Notes: generated by a model from the sequence alone, not told the origin. A stretch of DNA of 64,000 nucleotides from Paraburkholderia kirstenboschensis (GCF_904848585.1 NZ_CAJHCR010000001.1:372001-436000); one strand, 5' to 3'. Shown: positions 36,833-46,988, numbered from the stretch's first letter. Numbers and translations: made by a program.

Positions 36833-37156
36833 ATGACCAAATCGGAATTGGTCGCCCAACTGGCTACGCGGTTTCCGCAGCTTGTACTAAAAGATGCGGA
36901 TTTCGCGGTGAAGACGATGCTTGATGCGATGTCGGAGGCGCTTGCCAAAGGTCATCGCATCGAAATTCGAGGTTTCGGCAGCTTCGGCCTGAACCGCCGT
37001 CCTTCCCGCGTCGGGCGCAATCCGAAGTCGGGCGAAAAAGTGCTGGTACCCGAGAAGTACGTGCCGCACTTCAAGCCGGGCAAGGAATTGCGCGAGCGGG
37101 TCGATCGTCGCGCGGGTGAGCCGTTGAAGGCTGAAGAGCCGGACGACGATCTGTAA
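36833..37156 (+). CDS. ihfB: Integration host factor beta subunit
   Basis: 107 residues. HU/IHF family: [17 protein letters not shown] at the dimer helices, [16 protein letters not shown], then the DNA-bending arm RNPKSGEKV with its intercalating Pro, and [14 protein letters not shown]. With IhfA it bends DNA by about 160 degrees at specific sites. It follows rpsA as in most Gammaproteobacteria and Betaproteobacteria. The C-terminal about ten residues ([10 protein letters not shown]) are an acidic extension. Confidence 0.95.
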   Translation: MTKSELVAQLATRFPQLVLKDADFAVKTMLDAMSEALAKGHRIEIRGFGSFGLNRRPSRVGRNPKSGEKVLVPEKYVPHFKPGKELRERVDRRAGEPLKAEEPDDDL

Positions 37157-37237
37157 ATGCTCCGCTTTACGCTGTGCACTTCGCAGCGTGGCTTTGGTGG
37201 CGTCAGCGGCCAGTGCCAGTCGGCAAATAGAAGAAAT

Positions 37238-37259
37238 GCGCCTCCGGGCGCTTTTTTTT
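37238..37259 (+). terminator. ihfB terminator
   Basis: GCGCC-TCCG-GGCGC hairpin followed by eight T. Confidence 0.85.
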
Positions 37260-37320
37260 CGCCCGCGCATTTTGGGCCGCCTCGGCGGCCACGCCGATCG
37301 CGCCCATGCCGGCTGAGTGG

Positions 37321-37512
37321 TCAGCCGCGATGCCAAGCGGGTTCTTAGCCGCGTTGGAAGCCCGCGTGTCAGGCGCGGTCTTAGCCGCGGTCTCAGCGGA
37401 GTCTGAGCCGCGTTGTCAGCCGCGCTCTCTGAGCTGGATCTGAGCCGGATTCTGAGCCGCGGTCTCAGCCGCATTTTCAGCCGCAATTCCAGCCGCATTT
37501 TCAACCGCACTG
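37321..37512 (+). repeat. 12-bp minisatellite, about 16 degenerate copies
   Basis: Units close to TCAGCCGCNNTN recur at 37321, 37345, 37369, 37381, 37393, 37404, 37416, 37430, 37441, 37453, 37465, 37477, 37489 and 37501, a 12-base step with one or two slips and weaker copies between. It occupies much of the 554-base ihfB-lapA gap; the remainder (37513-37710) shows no gene. Confidence 0.8.
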
Positions 37513-37710
37513 AGGTCGCAACGGTCGCGCTTCAGTCGAACTCCCGTCCGCATCATCGTCAGCGCTTTTCTGTAAGCGCAGGATCCGCCAGTTCCTGCCC
37601 AGCCGCGAGGGCTTCAATTACAATACGGGTCACTTCGGCGCGGGCAACACCGTGGCGCGACGCGTCATCAGGCCGGCGTCACCCCGCAACTGCCGTCAAG
37701 AGATCTATTC

Positions 37711-38004
37711 ATGAAATTTATCGTCTGGCTGATCCGTGTACTGGTGTTCGTGCTGCTGCTGGTGCTCGCACTCTCCAATACGCAACCTGCTACGCTGAAT
37801 TTCCTCGCTGGCTACGCGTGGTCGGCGCCGCTCATCCTGATTGGCCTCGCGTTCTTCGGGGTTGGGCTGCTCGCCGGTCTCGTTTCGTCGATGCCGGCTG
37901 TTGTCCGCCTGCGCATGGAGAATGGCCGCCTCAAGCGAGAACTGCGTGTGGCGCGCGAGGCGCCGGTCGTCGTTGAACAGCCGCCCATGCCGCCGCTGAT
38001 CTGA
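37711..38004 (+). CDS. lapA: LPS assembly protein A (DUF1049)
   Basis: 97 residues with two hydrophobic helices (LIRVLVFVLLLVLALSNTQ and APLILIGLAFFGVGLLAGL), then a short basic cytoplasmic coil (RLRMENGRLKRELRVARE). LapA partners LapB in controlling LPS synthesis through FtsH turnover of LpxC. Adjacent to lapB, as in E. coli. Confidence 0.85.
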   Translation: MKFIVWLIRVLVFVLLLVLALSNTQPATLNFLAGYAWSAPLILIGLAFFGVGLLAGLVSSMPAVVRLRMENGRLKRELRVAREAPVVVEQPPMPPLI

Positions 38005-38074
38005 TTTTGTCGTTCGCCGCGCACATGAGGCGCGGCATTCCATTTCCGCCTTCAGGCTCATTTGCATTCATCGC

Positions 38075-39250
38075 ATGGATCTAGACTTCTGGTGGCTGCT
38101 TGTCATACCCGTCGCTTTTGCGTTCGGCTGGATGGCTGCACGCTACGACCTCAAGACGCTGCTCTCAGAAAGCGCCAACCTTCCGCGCTCCTATTTCCGC
38201 GGGCTGAACTTTCTGCTCAACGAGCAGCCGGACAAGGCGATCGACGCGTTCATCGAAGTCGTCAAGCTCGATCCTGAAACTGTCGAACTTCACTTTGCGC
38301 TAGGCAACCTCTTCCGGCGCCGCGGAGAAACGGACCGCGCGATTCGCGTGCATCAGAATCTCCTGAGTCGCGCCGATCTACCGGTCAGCGAGCGCGATCA
38401 CGCGCTCTTCGAACTCGGGCAGGACTTCCTGAAAGCCGGCCTGCTGGACCGCGCAGAAGAAACCTTCCGTTCGCTCGAAACCGGCGACTACGCGTTGGGC
38501 GCGCAGCGCGCGCTGCTTACCATCTACGAAATCGAGAAAGACTGGATCAAATCGATCGACACCGCGCGTCATCTGGAAACAATGGGCGCCGAGTCTCTCG
38601 ACAAGGAAATCGCGCAGTTCCACTGCGAACTCGCGCAGGAAGCGCTGCAACAGAAAAAGCCCGACGAAGCTCGCCGGCAACTGGGATTCGCGCTGAAAGC
38701 GAACCCTACCAACGTGCGCGCCACGATTCTGTTTGGCGACGTCGACGCGGCCGGCGGCGCGCAAGAAGCGGCGATCGGGCAGTGGCGGCGTGTCGAGGAA
38801 CAGAACCCGGCCTATCTGCCGCTCGTCGCCGAGAAGGTGATGAAGGCGTACGAAGCGCTCGGCCGGGCGCAGGAAGGCGCCGATCTGCTCACCACCTGGG
38901 TCGACCGCTATCCGAGCAATGATTTGCTCGACGTCGCGTACCAACACGTCGCGTCGCTGCGCGGGCCGGATGCGGCGCATGCGCTCGCACGCTCGCAGAT
39001 GCAGAAGTCGCCAAACCTCGCGGGTATGACGCGGCTGCTCGAAGCGCAGCAGGCAGTCGCAGAAGAGCCGCGGCGCAGCGAACTCGAACTGATGCGCACG
39101 CTGATCCGCCAGCGCACCAAAAATCTGCCGCGCTATACGTGCCAGAATTGTGGCTTCAGGGCGCGGCTTTTCTACTGGCAGTGCCCGGGTTGCAGCGGTT
39201 GGGAAACCTACGCGCCGCGCCGGGTCGAACCGATCACCGCGACGAACTGA
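38075..39250 (+). CDS. lapB: LPS assembly protein B (TPR, rubredoxin-like tail)
   Basis: 391 residues. N-terminal membrane anchor (FWWLLVIPVAFAFGWMAARYD), TPR repeats through about 40-340, and a C-terminal zinc-ribbon/rubredoxin-like knuckle CQNCGF...CPGCSGW. LapB (YciM) links LPS transport to FtsH-dependent degradation of LpxC. Genes for heptose and UDP-glucuronate synthesis follow, forming an envelope gene group. Confidence 0.92.
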   Translation: MDLDFWWLLVIPVAFAFGWMAARYDLKTLLSESANLPRSYFRGLNFLLNEQPDKAIDAFIEVVKLDPETVELHFALGNLFRRRGETDRAIRVHQNLLSRADLPVSERDHALFELGQDFLKAGLLDRAEETFRSLETGDYALGAQRALLTIYEIEKDWIKSIDTARHLETMGAESLDKEIAQFHCELAQEALQQKKPDEARRQLGFALKANPTNVRATILFGDVDAAGGAQEAAIGQWRRVEEQNPAYLPLVAEKVMKAYEALGRAQEGADLLTTWVDRYPSNDLLDVAYQHVASLRGPDAAHALARSQMQKSPNLAGMTRLLEAQQAVAEEPRRSELELMRTLIRQRTKNLPRYTCQNCGFRARLFYWQCPGCSGWETYAPRRVEPITATN

Positions 39251-39334
39251 GTTCGCGGACGGATTTGACATCGTGTTGATGACCGGCTTCTTCACCGCCG
39301 GGAATCATCACCGGAACCTTCAACCGGAAAGCGT

Positions 39335-40738
39335 ATGAAAATCACCATTATCGGCACCGGCTATGTCGGCCTCGTCACTGGCGCGTGCCTCGCTGAAATC
39401 GGCAACGACGTGTTCTGTCTCGACGTCGATCCGCGCAAGATCGAAATCCTCAACAACGGTGGCGTGCCCATTCACGAACCGGGTTTGCAGGAAATCATCG
39501 CCCGTACGCGCGCGGCCGGCCGCATCACGTTTTCGACGGACATCGAAGCGAGCGTCGCTCACGGCGACGTGCAATTCATCGCCGTCGGCACGCCGCCCGA
39601 CGAAGACGGCTCGGCCGACCTGCAATACGTGCTGGAAGCCGCGCGCAACATTGGCCGTACGATGAACGGCTTCAAGGTAATCGTCGACAAGTCGACGGTG
39701 CCGGTCGGCACTGCACAGCGCGTGCGCGCCGTGATCGAAGAAGAACTGGCGAAGCGCGGGCTCGCGGGTAGCGGACAGCACCGCTTCTCGGTGGTGTCGA
39801 ATCCCGAATTTCTGAAGGAAGGCGCGGCAGTAGACGACTTCATGCGGCCCGACCGCATCGTGCTCGGCAGCGACGAAGACGAAACCGGCTTGCGCGCGCG
39901 TGAACTCATGAAGCGCTTGTACGCACCGTTCAACCGCAATCACGAACGCACGTTGTACATGGACGTGCGCTCGGCGGAATTCACCAAGTACGCAGCCAAC
40001 GCGATGCTCGCCACGCGCATCTCGTTCATGAACGAGATGTCCAATCTCGCGGATCGTGTCGGAGCCGACATCGAGGCGGTGCGCCGCGGCATCGGCTCGG
40101 ACCCGCGGATCGGCTACCACTTCCTGTATGCCGGTTGCGGCTACGGCGGCTCGTGCTTCCCGAAAGACGTGCAGGCGCTGATTCGCACTGCCAGCGAAAG
40201 CGGCCACAACCTGCGCATTCTCGAGGCCGTCGAGGAAGTGAACTACTCGCAGAAAGACGTGCTCGTGCGAAAGATCACGCACAAGTGGGGCAACGACCTC
40301 ACCGGCCGCACGTTCGCCGTATGGGGCCTCGCGTTCAAGCCGAACACCGACGACATGCGCGAAGCGCCGAGCCGCCGCGTCATCGCGGAACTGCTGGCGC
40401 GCGGCGCTAACGTGCGCGCGTATGATCCGGTCGCCGTGGCAGAAGCGCGGCGCGTTATCGCGATGGATCTGCATGATTCGCCGGAACAACTCGCGCGTCT
40501 TACTTTCACGAGCACGCAGGACGAAACGCTCACAGGTGCCGACGCGCTCGTGATCGTCACCGAATGGAAGGAGTTCAAGAGCCCCGACTTCGCGTATCTG
40601 AAATCCGTGCTCAAGTCGCCGGTGATTTTCGACGGCCGCAATCTCTACGAGCCGGATGCCATGAACGAACTCGGCATCGACTATCACTCGATTGGACGTC
40701 CTTATGCCCAACCCTCCAAACTTGCGGCCGATGCCTGA
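39335..40738 (+). CDS. udg: UDP-glucose 6-dehydrogenase
   Basis: 467 residues. NAD site [30 protein letters not shown], and catalytic Cys near 274 in [13 protein letters not shown]. It oxidises UDP-glucose to UDP-glucuronate, used for capsule and, in Burkholderia, for the 4-amino-4-deoxyarabinose that decorates lipid A. Its end overlaps the probable start of hldA. Confidence 0.95.
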   Translation: MKITIIGTGYVGLVTGACLAEIGNDVFCLDVDPRKIEILNNGGVPIHEPGLQEIIARTRAAGRITFSTDIEASVAHGDVQFIAVGTPPDEDGSADLQYVLEAARNIGRTMNGFKVIVDKSTVPVGTAQRVRAVIEEELAKRGLAGSGQHRFSVVSNPEFLKEGAAVDDFMRPDRIVLGSDEDETGLRARELMKRLYAPFNRNHERTLYMDVRSAEFTKYAANAMLATRISFMNEMSNLADRVGADIEAVRRGIGSDPRIGYHFLYAGCGYGGSCFPKDVQALIRTASESGHNLRILEAVEEVNYSQKDVLVRKITHKWGNDLTGRTFAVWGLAFKPNTDDMREAPSRRVIAELLARGANVRAYDPVAVAEARRVIAMDLHDSPEQLARLTFTSTQDETLTGADALVIVTEWKEFKSPDFAYLKSVLKSPVIFDGRNLYEPDAMNELGIDYHSIGRPYAQPSKLAADA

Positions 40739-41711
40739 GATCATGCCCGGATCCGCCACGTCCACGCCCTCCGCCGCACTTACCGTGGTGCCGCGCGCGC
40801 AACTCGCTGCCGCGCGCGTCCTTGTGGTCGGCGACGTGATGCTCGACCGCTACTGGTTCGGCGACGTCAACCGTATCTCGCCGGAAGCGCCCGTGCCCGT
40901 CGTGCACGTGCAGCGTCAGGAAGACCGGCTTGGCGGCGCGGCGAACGTCGCGCGCAATGCGGCGGCGCTCGGGGCGCAAGCGGGCCTCCTGTGCGTCGTC
41001 GGACATGATGAACCGGGCGAGCGCATCGTGCAGTTGCTCGGCGAGAGCGGCGTGAACCCGCATCTCGAACGCGATCCCGCGCTTCTCACGACCATCAAGT
41101 TGCGTGTGCTGTCGCGTCAGCAACAGCTGCTGCGCGTCGATTTTGAGAATTCGCCGGCGCATGAAGTGCTGCTCGCGGGTCTCGCGCGCTTCGACGAATT
41201 GCTGCCTTCGCACGACGTGATCCTGATGTCCGACTACGCGAAGGGCGGCCTGACGCACGTCACGCAGATGATCGCGAGAGCGCATGCCGCGGGCAAGCCG
41301 GTTCTGGTCGATCCGAAGGGCGACGACTGGGAACGTTATCGCGGCGCCACGTTGATCACGCCGAATCGCGCGGAGTTGCGCGAGGTGATCGGCCAGTGGA
41401 AATCGGAAGAAGACCTAACCGAGCGCGTGAGCAAACTGCGCGCGGATCTTCAGTTCGAGGCTTTGCTGCTCACGCGTTCGGAAGAAGGCATGACGCTCTT
41501 CTCCAACGACGGCATCCTGCACACATCGGCTGTCGCACGTGAAGTGTATGATGTTTCTGGCGCGGGCGACACGGTGATCGCCACGCTCGCGGCCATGCTG
41601 GGCGCGGGTCTTACGCTGGTCGAAGCGGTTGGTCTCGCCAATCGCGCGGCCGGCATCGTGGTGGGCAAACTCGGCACGGCCACCGTCGACTACGACGAAC
41701 TCTTTCAATGA
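40704..41711 (+). CDS. hldA: D-glycero-beta-D-manno-heptose-7-phosphate kinase
   Basis: 335 residues from ATG 40704; ATGs at 40731 and 40743 and a TTG at 40692 are alternatives, and the first about 30 residues are not conserved. PfkB/ribokinase fold: [27 protein letters not shown], and the catalytic GAGDTVIA. Only the kinase half is present; the adenylyltransferase half of E. coli HldE is absent, so hldC must lie elsewhere. It starts the ADP-heptose route for the LPS inner core, finished by hldD next door. Confidence 0.92.
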   Translation: MPNPPNLRPMPEIMPGSATSTPSAALTVVPRAQLAAARVLVVGDVMLDRYWFGDVNRISPEAPVPVVHVQRQEDRLGGAANVARNAAALGAQAGLLCVVGHDEPGERIVQLLGESGVNPHLERDPALLTTIKLRVLSRQQQLLRVDFENSPAHEVLLAGLARFDELLPSHDVILMSDYAKGGLTHVTQMIARAHAAGKPVLVDPKGDDWERYRGATLITPNRAELREVIGQWKSEEDLTERVSKLRADLQFEALLLTRSEEGMTLFSNDGILHTSAVAREVYDVSGAGDTVIATLAAMLGAGLTLVEAVGLANRAAGIVVGKLGTATVDYDELFQ

Positions 41712-41852
41712 CGCGGCCCGCCGGATCCGTCGCCGCACGCCTTCGGGCTTCGCGCAGAAAGGATAGGCGGGACGTCGACTGAACCTGTCGACTGGCGTTG
41801 GCGCCTGAGCGCTCACGCCAATCCCTACAAGGCTCATTACCGCGGGACCATC

Positions 41853-42845
41853 ATGACCCTCATCGTCACCGGCGCGGCCGGTTTTATCGGCAGCAACCTC
41901 GTGAAAGCGCTCAACGAGCGCGGCGAACAACGCATCATCGCCGTGGACAATCTGACACGCGCTGACAAGTTCAAGAACCTCGTCGACTGTGAAATCGACG
42001 ACTACCTGGACAAGACCGAATTCGTCGAACGCTTCAAGCGTGGCGACTTCGGCAAAGTGCGCGCAATTTTCCACGAAGGCGCCTGTTCGGACACAATGGA
42101 AACCGACGGCCGCTACATGATGGACAACAACTTCCGCTACAGCCGCGACGTGCTCGATGTCTGCCTCGCGCAGAACATCCAGTTCCTGTACGCGTCCTCG
42201 GCGGCAACGTATGGCGGCTCGAGCCGTTTTGTCGAAGAGCGCGAAGTCGAGCAGCCGTTAAACGTGTACGGCTATTCGAAGTTCCTGTTCGATCAGGTCA
42301 TTCGCCGCGTGCTGCCGACTGCCAGAAGCCAGATCGCCGGATTTCGCTACTTCAACGTCTACGGCCCGCGCGAAACGCATAAGGCGCGCATGGCGTCCGT
42401 GGCGTTCCACAACTTCAACCAGTTCCGCGCCGAGGGCAAGGTCAAGCTGTTCGGCGAATACAACGGCTACGCCGCGGGCGAGCAGACCCGCGATTTCGTC
42501 TCCGTCGAAGACGTGGTGAAGGTCAACCTGTTCTTCTTCGACAACCCCGACAAGTCGGGCATCTTCAATCTGGGCAGCGGGCGCGCACAGCCGTTCAACG
42601 ACATTGCGAGCACGGTGGTCAACACGCTGCGCTCGCTGAACAACGAGCCGCCGCTCTCGCTCGCCGATCAGGTGCAACGCGGGCTGATCGAGTACATTCC
42701 GTTTCCTGACGCATTGCGCGGCAAATACCAGTGCTTCACACAAGCGGACCTGACGAAGCTGCGGACGGCCGGGTACGACGCGCCGTTCCTGAGCGTGCAG
42801 GAAGGTGTCGATCGCTATGTCCGTTGGCTATTCGGCCAGGTGTAA
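41853..42845 (+). CDS. hldD: ADP-L-glycero-D-manno-heptose 6-epimerase
   Basis: 330 residues. Short-chain dehydrogenase fold with [13 protein letters not shown], catalytic YGYSKFLFD and NVYGPRE. It converts ADP-D,D-heptose to the L,D form for the LPS core. The 141 bases between hldA and hldD hold no gene. Confidence 0.95.
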   Translation: MTLIVTGAAGFIGSNLVKALNERGEQRIIAVDNLTRADKFKNLVDCEIDDYLDKTEFVERFKRGDFGKVRAIFHEGACSDTMETDGRYMMDNNFRYSRDVLDVCLAQNIQFLYASSAATYGGSSRFVEEREVEQPLNVYGYSKFLFDQVIRRVLPTARSQIAGFRYFNVYGPRETHKARMASVAFHNFNQFRAEGKVKLFGEYNGYAAGEQTRDFVSVEDVVKVNLFFFDNPDKSGIFNLGSGRAQPFNDIASTVVNTLRSLNNEPPLSLADQVQRGLIEYIPFPDALRGKYQCFTQADLTKLRTAGYDAPFLSVQEGVDRYVRWLFGQV

Positions 42846-42869
42846 ATAATTCGGATACCTCTTTAAACT

Positions 42870-42919
42870 GGAATCTCCCGGTTGGTGATGTCGCCAACCG
42901 GTTGTAAGAGGGAGATTCC
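42870..42919 (+). promoter_or_regulatory. Long leader hairpin that encloses the comEA ribosome binding site
   Basis: GGAATCTCCC (42870-42879) pairs exactly with GGGAGATTCC (42910-42919), and GGTTGG (42880-42885) with CCAACC (42894-42899). There is a bulge of about ten bases on the 3' side. The GGGAG seven bases before the ATG lies inside the stem. No T-run follows, so it is not a terminator. Confidence 0.7.
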
Positions 42920-42921
42920 AT

Positions 42922-43287
42922 ATGTTTCGAAAAATTCTGGTTACCGCGGCCATGCTCGCCGCTTTCGGTCACGCGTATGCGTCAGTCGACGTCAACACGG
43001 CTAACGAGGACGCACTGCGCGGCATCAAAGGCATCGGTCCTGCCAAAGCGAAAGCCATTCTCGAAGAGCGTTCAGCGCATGGTCCGTTCAAGGACCCGAC
43101 CGACCTCAGCAAGCGCGTCAAGGGCATGGGCGGGCATACCGTCGAGCGCCTGCAGGCGGAGGGTCTCGCTGTCGGTCCGGCTGGCGCGGCTGCTGGCTCG
43201 CAGATTGCGGCGTCTTCACAGACCAAAGGCGCGACCGTTCCGGCCAATACGCCCAAAGGCGGCGCCACAGTGGCGGTGAAGAAATAG
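42922..43287 (+). CDS. comEA: ComEA-like helix-hairpin-helix DNA-binding protein
   Basis: 121 residues. Signal peptide 1-20 (ends HAYA), two helix-hairpin-helix motifs (VDVNTANEDALRGIKGIGPAKAKAILEER and GPFKDPTDLSKRVKGMGGHTVERL), then a flexible Ala/Gly/Thr/Lys tail. Periplasmic ComEA binds incoming DNA during natural transformation; many Burkholderia carry this short form. Translation may be limited by the leader hairpin at 42870-42919. Confidence 0.87.
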   Translation: MFRKILVTAAMLAAFGHAYASVDVNTANEDALRGIKGIGPAKAKAILEERSAHGPFKDPTDLSKRVKGMGGHTVERLQAEGLAVGPAGAAAGSQIAASSQTKGATVPANTPKGGATVAVKK

Positions 43288-43401
43288 TCTGACGCGAGTC
43301 GGGCGCGCGGCACCGCTTGCGCCGCGCGCGATTCGCCATCGTATTCCCTTCATGGTCGGAGCCGGCAACAGCGCTCCTTAAGCTGTCATTCGCATGACTG
43401 G

Positions 43402-43431
43402 CTCCCGCGGTACTCAGCCGCGGGCTTTTTG
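43402..43431 (+). terminator. Intrinsic terminator downstream of comEA
   Basis: CCCGCGG-TACTCAG-CCGCGGG followed by CTTTTTG. It lies 115 bases after the comEA stop. Nothing else is recognised in 43288-43543 apart from the cysM -10. Confidence 0.75.
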
Positions 43432-43494
43432 CGTGGCGAGAGCTTGCATCCATGCGGGCAGAAGGGCCGCGCGGCAACGGTGGGCACCGTGGTT

Positions 43495-43500
43495 TAGAAT
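43495..43500 (+). promoter_or_regulatory. Candidate cysM -10 box
   Basis: TAGAAT 44 bases upstream of the cysM ATG; no clear -35. Confidence 0.35.
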
Positions 43501-43543
43501 CAATGGATTGAAGACTTCGCGCATCGACAGCACCTGAACCCAT

Positions 43544-44446
43544 ATGGCTTACAAAACGATTGAAGACACGATTGGCAATACGCCGCTCGTGCAACTCGTC
43601 CGGCTCCCCGACGACGAGATCCGCAGCCGCAACAACGTGGTCCTCGCCAAGCTCGAGGGTAACAACCCTGCCGGCTCGGTGAAGGATCGCCCCGCGTTGT
43701 CGATGATCAAAAAAGCGGAAGCGCGCGGCCGTATCAAACCGGGCGACACGTTGATCGAATCGACAAGCGGCAACACCGGCATCGCGCTCGCCATGGCAGC
43801 GGCGATCCGCGGCTACAAGATGGTTCTGATCATGCCGGAGGACCTGTCGGTGGAGCGCCGTCAAAGCATGGCCGCATACGGCGCGCAGATCATCCTCACG
43901 CCGGTAACGGGCGGCATGGAATACGCGCGTGATCTGGCCGAGCAGATGCAGCGCGACGGCAAGGGCATCATCCTCGATCAATTTGCGAATCCGGACAATC
44001 CGGCGTCGCATATCGAAGGCACTGGCCCGGAAATCTGGCGCGATACCGAAGGGCGCATTACGCACTTCGTGTCGTCAATGGGCACGACGGGCACGATCAT
44101 GGGCGTGTCCACTTATCTGAAGCAGCAGAACCAGGCGATTGAAATTGTCGGCGCGCAGCCGGAGGAAGGCTCGCGCATTCCCGGCATCCGTAAATGGCCG
44201 GAGGCTTATATGCCGAAGATCTTCGACCGTAGCCGGGTCGACCGCGTCGAGAACGTGAGTCAGGCCGCCGCCGAAGCGATGGCGCGCCGTTTGGCGTCCG
44301 TCGAAGGCATTTTCGCGGGCATTTCGTCGGGCGGCGCGTGCGAGGTGGCGTTGCGCGTCGCACGTCAGGTCGAAAATGCGACCATCGTGTTCATCGTCTG
44401 CGACCGCGGCGACCGTTACTTGTCCACCGGCGTGTTTCCCGCGTAA
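43544..44446 (+). CDS. cysM: Cysteine synthase B
   Basis: 300 residues. Fold II PLP enzyme; PLP Lys in NPAGSVKDRPALSMI (about residue 45), ESTSGNTGIALAMAAA loop binding the substrate, and GTTGTIMG for the phosphate. The CysM-type ending CDRGDRYLSTGVF is present. It makes cysteine from O-acetylserine with sulfide, or S-sulfocysteine with thiosulfate. Confidence 0.94.
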   Translation: MAYKTIEDTIGNTPLVQLVRLPDDEIRSRNNVVLAKLEGNNPAGSVKDRPALSMIKKAEARGRIKPGDTLIESTSGNTGIALAMAAAIRGYKMVLIMPEDLSVERRQSMAAYGAQIILTPVTGGMEYARDLAEQMQRDGKGIILDQFANPDNPASHIEGTGPEIWRDTEGRITHFVSSMGTTGTIMGVSTYLKQQNQAIEIVGAQPEEGSRIPGIRKWPEAYMPKIFDRSRVDRVENVSQAAAEAMARRLASVEGIFAGISSGGACEVALRVARQVENATIVFIVCDRGDRYLSTGVFPA

Positions 44447-44496
44447 GCGGGCCGTGCCGTTCAGGCGCAATACACAATACGCAGTAGCGTCAGTCG

Positions 44497-44525
44497 AAAA
44501 AAAAGCGCCAGCAGGCGCTTTTTTT
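44497..44525. terminator. Bidirectional terminator between cysM and mltB
   Basis: AAAAAGCGCC-AGCA-GGCGCTTTTT, with A- and T-runs on both sides. It serves the two converging genes. Confidence 0.88.
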
Positions 44526-44568
44526 ATATCTGGCACGAGAGAGACCGGCCTGCGGTCCGCACTATGAA

Positions 44569-45807
44569 CTATTGCGAAGCCGCGCTTGGCGGGGCTGCGT
44601 TGTTTTGAGCATTGGCCGGATTCGCTGCGTCGCTTGCCTGCATCTGCGACTTGATGCGCTCGCCCAACTGGTAAACCGCGAGCGCATAAAAGAAGCTGCG
44701 GTTATAGCGCGTGAGCACGTAGAAGTTTTTCAGGCCCAGCATATATTCCGTGCCGCGGCCCGGCGACGGCAGGTCGACCACCGTGACAGGCGTTCCCGCT
44801 TCCGACGCGATATTCACGCTCGGCTCATTGAGCAGCAGCCCCGCGCGCAACAACTGGTCGAGCGGCCAATGCGGTTCCGGCGCACCGTCGGCGGCGGCTT
44901 GCGCGACGCCCAGGCTGCCGGCGTCCGTACCGATTTTCCATACCACCGGCCGGCCGTTTTCCCAGCCGTTCTGCCGCAGATAGTTCGCCACACTGCCGAT
45001 CGCATCCGCCTGGCTCGTGCGCAGGTCGATTTCCTTGTTGCCGTCGTAGCTCACCGCGTACTGCGTGATGCTGCTCGGCAGGAACTGCGGAATGCCGATC
45101 GCGCCCGTGTACGAGCCGAGCACCGTGGTCGGGTCGATCTGCGAATCGCGCGTCCACACCAGGTAGTCTTCGAGATTCTTGCGGAACGTCGCCTGACGGT
45201 CCGCGCGATTAGGCGTGTTCGGGTAGTCGAAACTCAGCGTGGTCAGCGCATCGAGGACGCGGAAGTTGCCCATGAAACGCCCGTAGATCGTTTCCACGCC
45301 GAGAATGCCGACGATCACCTCCGGCGGCACGCCAAACTCCTCATACGCACGCTGCAGCGTGGCCTGATTCGCGCGCCAGAAACGGATGCCCGCGTTGATG
45401 CGGATCTGATCGAGAAAGCGCGACTGATATGCGCGCCAGTTCTTCACCGAAGGCGAGGGCGACGGCGTTACCAGCTTGATCGCGGTCGCCGAATAGCTCA
45501 CGCCGGCAAAAAGCGAATGCAGCGACGACTCGTCGAAGTCGTAGCGTGCCACCATATCGTTGATGAACACATCGACATTCGCGTTGTTCGCGTAGCGCTG
45601 CGGAATGATTTCTTCTTCGAAGGTTTGCCCTTGCGGCACCGCTGGTTGCGGTTGTGCCTGAGCGAGCAGCGACGGTGGTTTTTTGCCGGCGGTCTGCGCA
45701 AGAGCCGGAGTGGTTGCCATGAACATGCACGATGCGATGGAGAGTGCGGCGGCGATGGTTCGGGTGCTGAGCCGGTTTCGTGCAGACAGAGCAAGCTTGA
45801 CGGTCAT
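44569..45807 (-). CDS. mltB: Membrane-bound lytic murein transglycosylase B
   Basis: 412 residues. The signal region 1-38 contains IASC at Cys27, a possible lipobox; a signal peptidase I site (ALAQ) is the alternative. The SLT fold has catalytic Glu in GVETIYGRFMGN, followed by LSFDYPNTPNRA, TGAIGIPQFLPSS and YDGN. It cleaves peptidoglycan to anhydromuropeptides. A Gln/Ala/Asn-rich tail of about 25 residues ends the protein. Confidence 0.93.
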   Translation of the reverse strand: MTVKLALSARNRLSTRTIAAALSIASCMFMATTPALAQTAGKKPPSLLAQAQPQPAVPQGQTFEEEIIPQRYANNANVDVFINDMVARYDFDESSLHSLFAGVSYSATAIKLVTPSPSPSVKNWRAYQSRFLDQIRINAGIRFWRANQATLQRAYEEFGVPPEVIVGILGVETIYGRFMGNFRVLDALTTLSFDYPNTPNRADRQATFRKNLEDYLVWTRDSQIDPTTVLGSYTGAIGIPQFLPSSITQYAVSYDGNKEIDLRTSQADAIGSVANYLRQNGWENGRPVVWKIGTDAGSLGVAQAAADGAPEPHWPLDQLLRAGLLLNEPSVNIASEAGTPVTVVDLPSPGRGTEYMLGLKNFYVLTRYNRSFFYALAVYQLGERIKSQMQASDAANPANAQNNAAPPSAASQ

Positions 45808-46013
45808 AGTGAGCTAGGGGCGCAGTGCGAAAAGACGAAGACAGGAGGAAAACGAATCGGGGCAGTATACCCGAGGCCTCTCGCGAAACTGTGCCGGACG
45901 CGTTACAGCCACGTCGTGTGGTAACTTGACGATGTTGGCGCGCCGCGGGCGCGCGCCCCTGGATGGAGACGCGCCGCGCACGCCTCGAAGGCGACGCGCC
46001 GCAGAAGAAAATC

Positions 46014-46937
46014 ATGACAACAGGCTTCTATTCTCACGCCGACTGTCTGCTGCACGACATGGGGCAATGGCATCCCGAGTGCCCTGCACGGCTGCAGGCA
46101 ATCGAAGATCAATTGATCGCGAGCCGCATCGATGCGTTGATCGAGCGCGAGTCGCCGCCGCTCGCCGACGAAGCGGCGCTGCTACGCGTGCACACGCAAG
46201 CGCACGTCGATTACATCCGCAGCCGTTCGCCCGCCGAGGGCATGGCTGAAATCGACCCCGACACGTCGATGAATCCACATACCTTGCAGGCAGCGTTACG
46301 CGCAGCCGGCGCCGCGGTGGCCGCCACCGACGCGGTCATCGAAGGCCGCTTCGACAACGCCTTCTGCAGTGTGCGCCCGCCCGGTCATCACGCGGAGCCC
46401 GCGCGTGCGATGGGCTTCTGCTTCTTCAACAATGTCGCGATCGCCGCGCGTCATGCGCTGGAGGTGCATGGCTTGCAGCGTGTCGCGATCATCGACTTCG
46501 ACGTGCACCACGGCAACGGCACCGAGGCGGCGTTTTCCGGCGACTCGCGCGTGCTGATGTGCAGCATCTTCCAGCATCCGTTCTATCCGTTCACCGGCGC
46601 CGACAATCAGGCGCCCAATATGTGCAACGTGCCGATGCCCGCGCGCTCGAAAGGCATGGCAGTGCGCGAGGCGGTGGACATGCTGTGGCTGCCTCGTCTG
46701 AATGAATTCAAGCCTGAAATGCTGTTCATTTCCGCGGGCTTCGACGCGCATCGCGAGGACGATCTCGGCAACATGGGTCTCGTCGAAGACGATTACGTGT
46801 GGATCACCGAGCAGATGCGCGACATCGCGAACCGCCACGCGCGCGGACGGATCGTAAGTTGCCTCGAAGGGGGCTACAACCTGTCCGCGCTTGGGCGCAG
46901 CGTGGTCGCACACGTGCGCGCGCTCGCCGGAATCTGA
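46014..46937 (+). CDS. Histone deacetylase/AcuC/AphA family amidohydrolase
   Basis: 307 residues from ATG 46014 (MTTGFYSHADCLLHDMG). Zn-dependent class II-type fold: RPPGHHAEPARAMGFCFFNN, zinc ligands in DFDVHHGNGTE and the later Asp in SAGFDAHREDDLG, then EGGYNLSALG. Bacterial members deacetylate polyamines or acetylated proteins. The substrate is unknown; 51 bases separate it from an enoyl-CoA hydratase, possibly a shared transcript. Confidence 0.9.
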   Translation: MTTGFYSHADCLLHDMGQWHPECPARLQAIEDQLIASRIDALIERESPPLADEAALLRVHTQAHVDYIRSRSPAEGMAEIDPDTSMNPHTLQAALRAAGAAVAATDAVIEGRFDNAFCSVRPPGHHAEPARAMGFCFFNNVAIAARHALEVHGLQRVAIIDFDVHHGNGTEAAFSGDSRVLMCSIFQHPFYPFTGADNQAPNMCNVPMPARSKGMAVREAVDMLWLPRLNEFKPEMLFISAGFDAHREDDLGNMGLVEDDYVWITEQMRDIANRHARGRIVSCLEGGYNLSALGRSVVAHVRALAGI

Positions 46938-46988
46938 CGAGCCGCGCCGCACACGCTGCGGTCGCTGGACACTGAAATGGAGCGAGCC

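Noticed and set aside
36887..37510. 207-codon minus-strand ORF with MRLK/LRLK repeats
   Set aside because: The repeat is produced by the 12-bp minisatellite, and the rest is antisense to ihfB.
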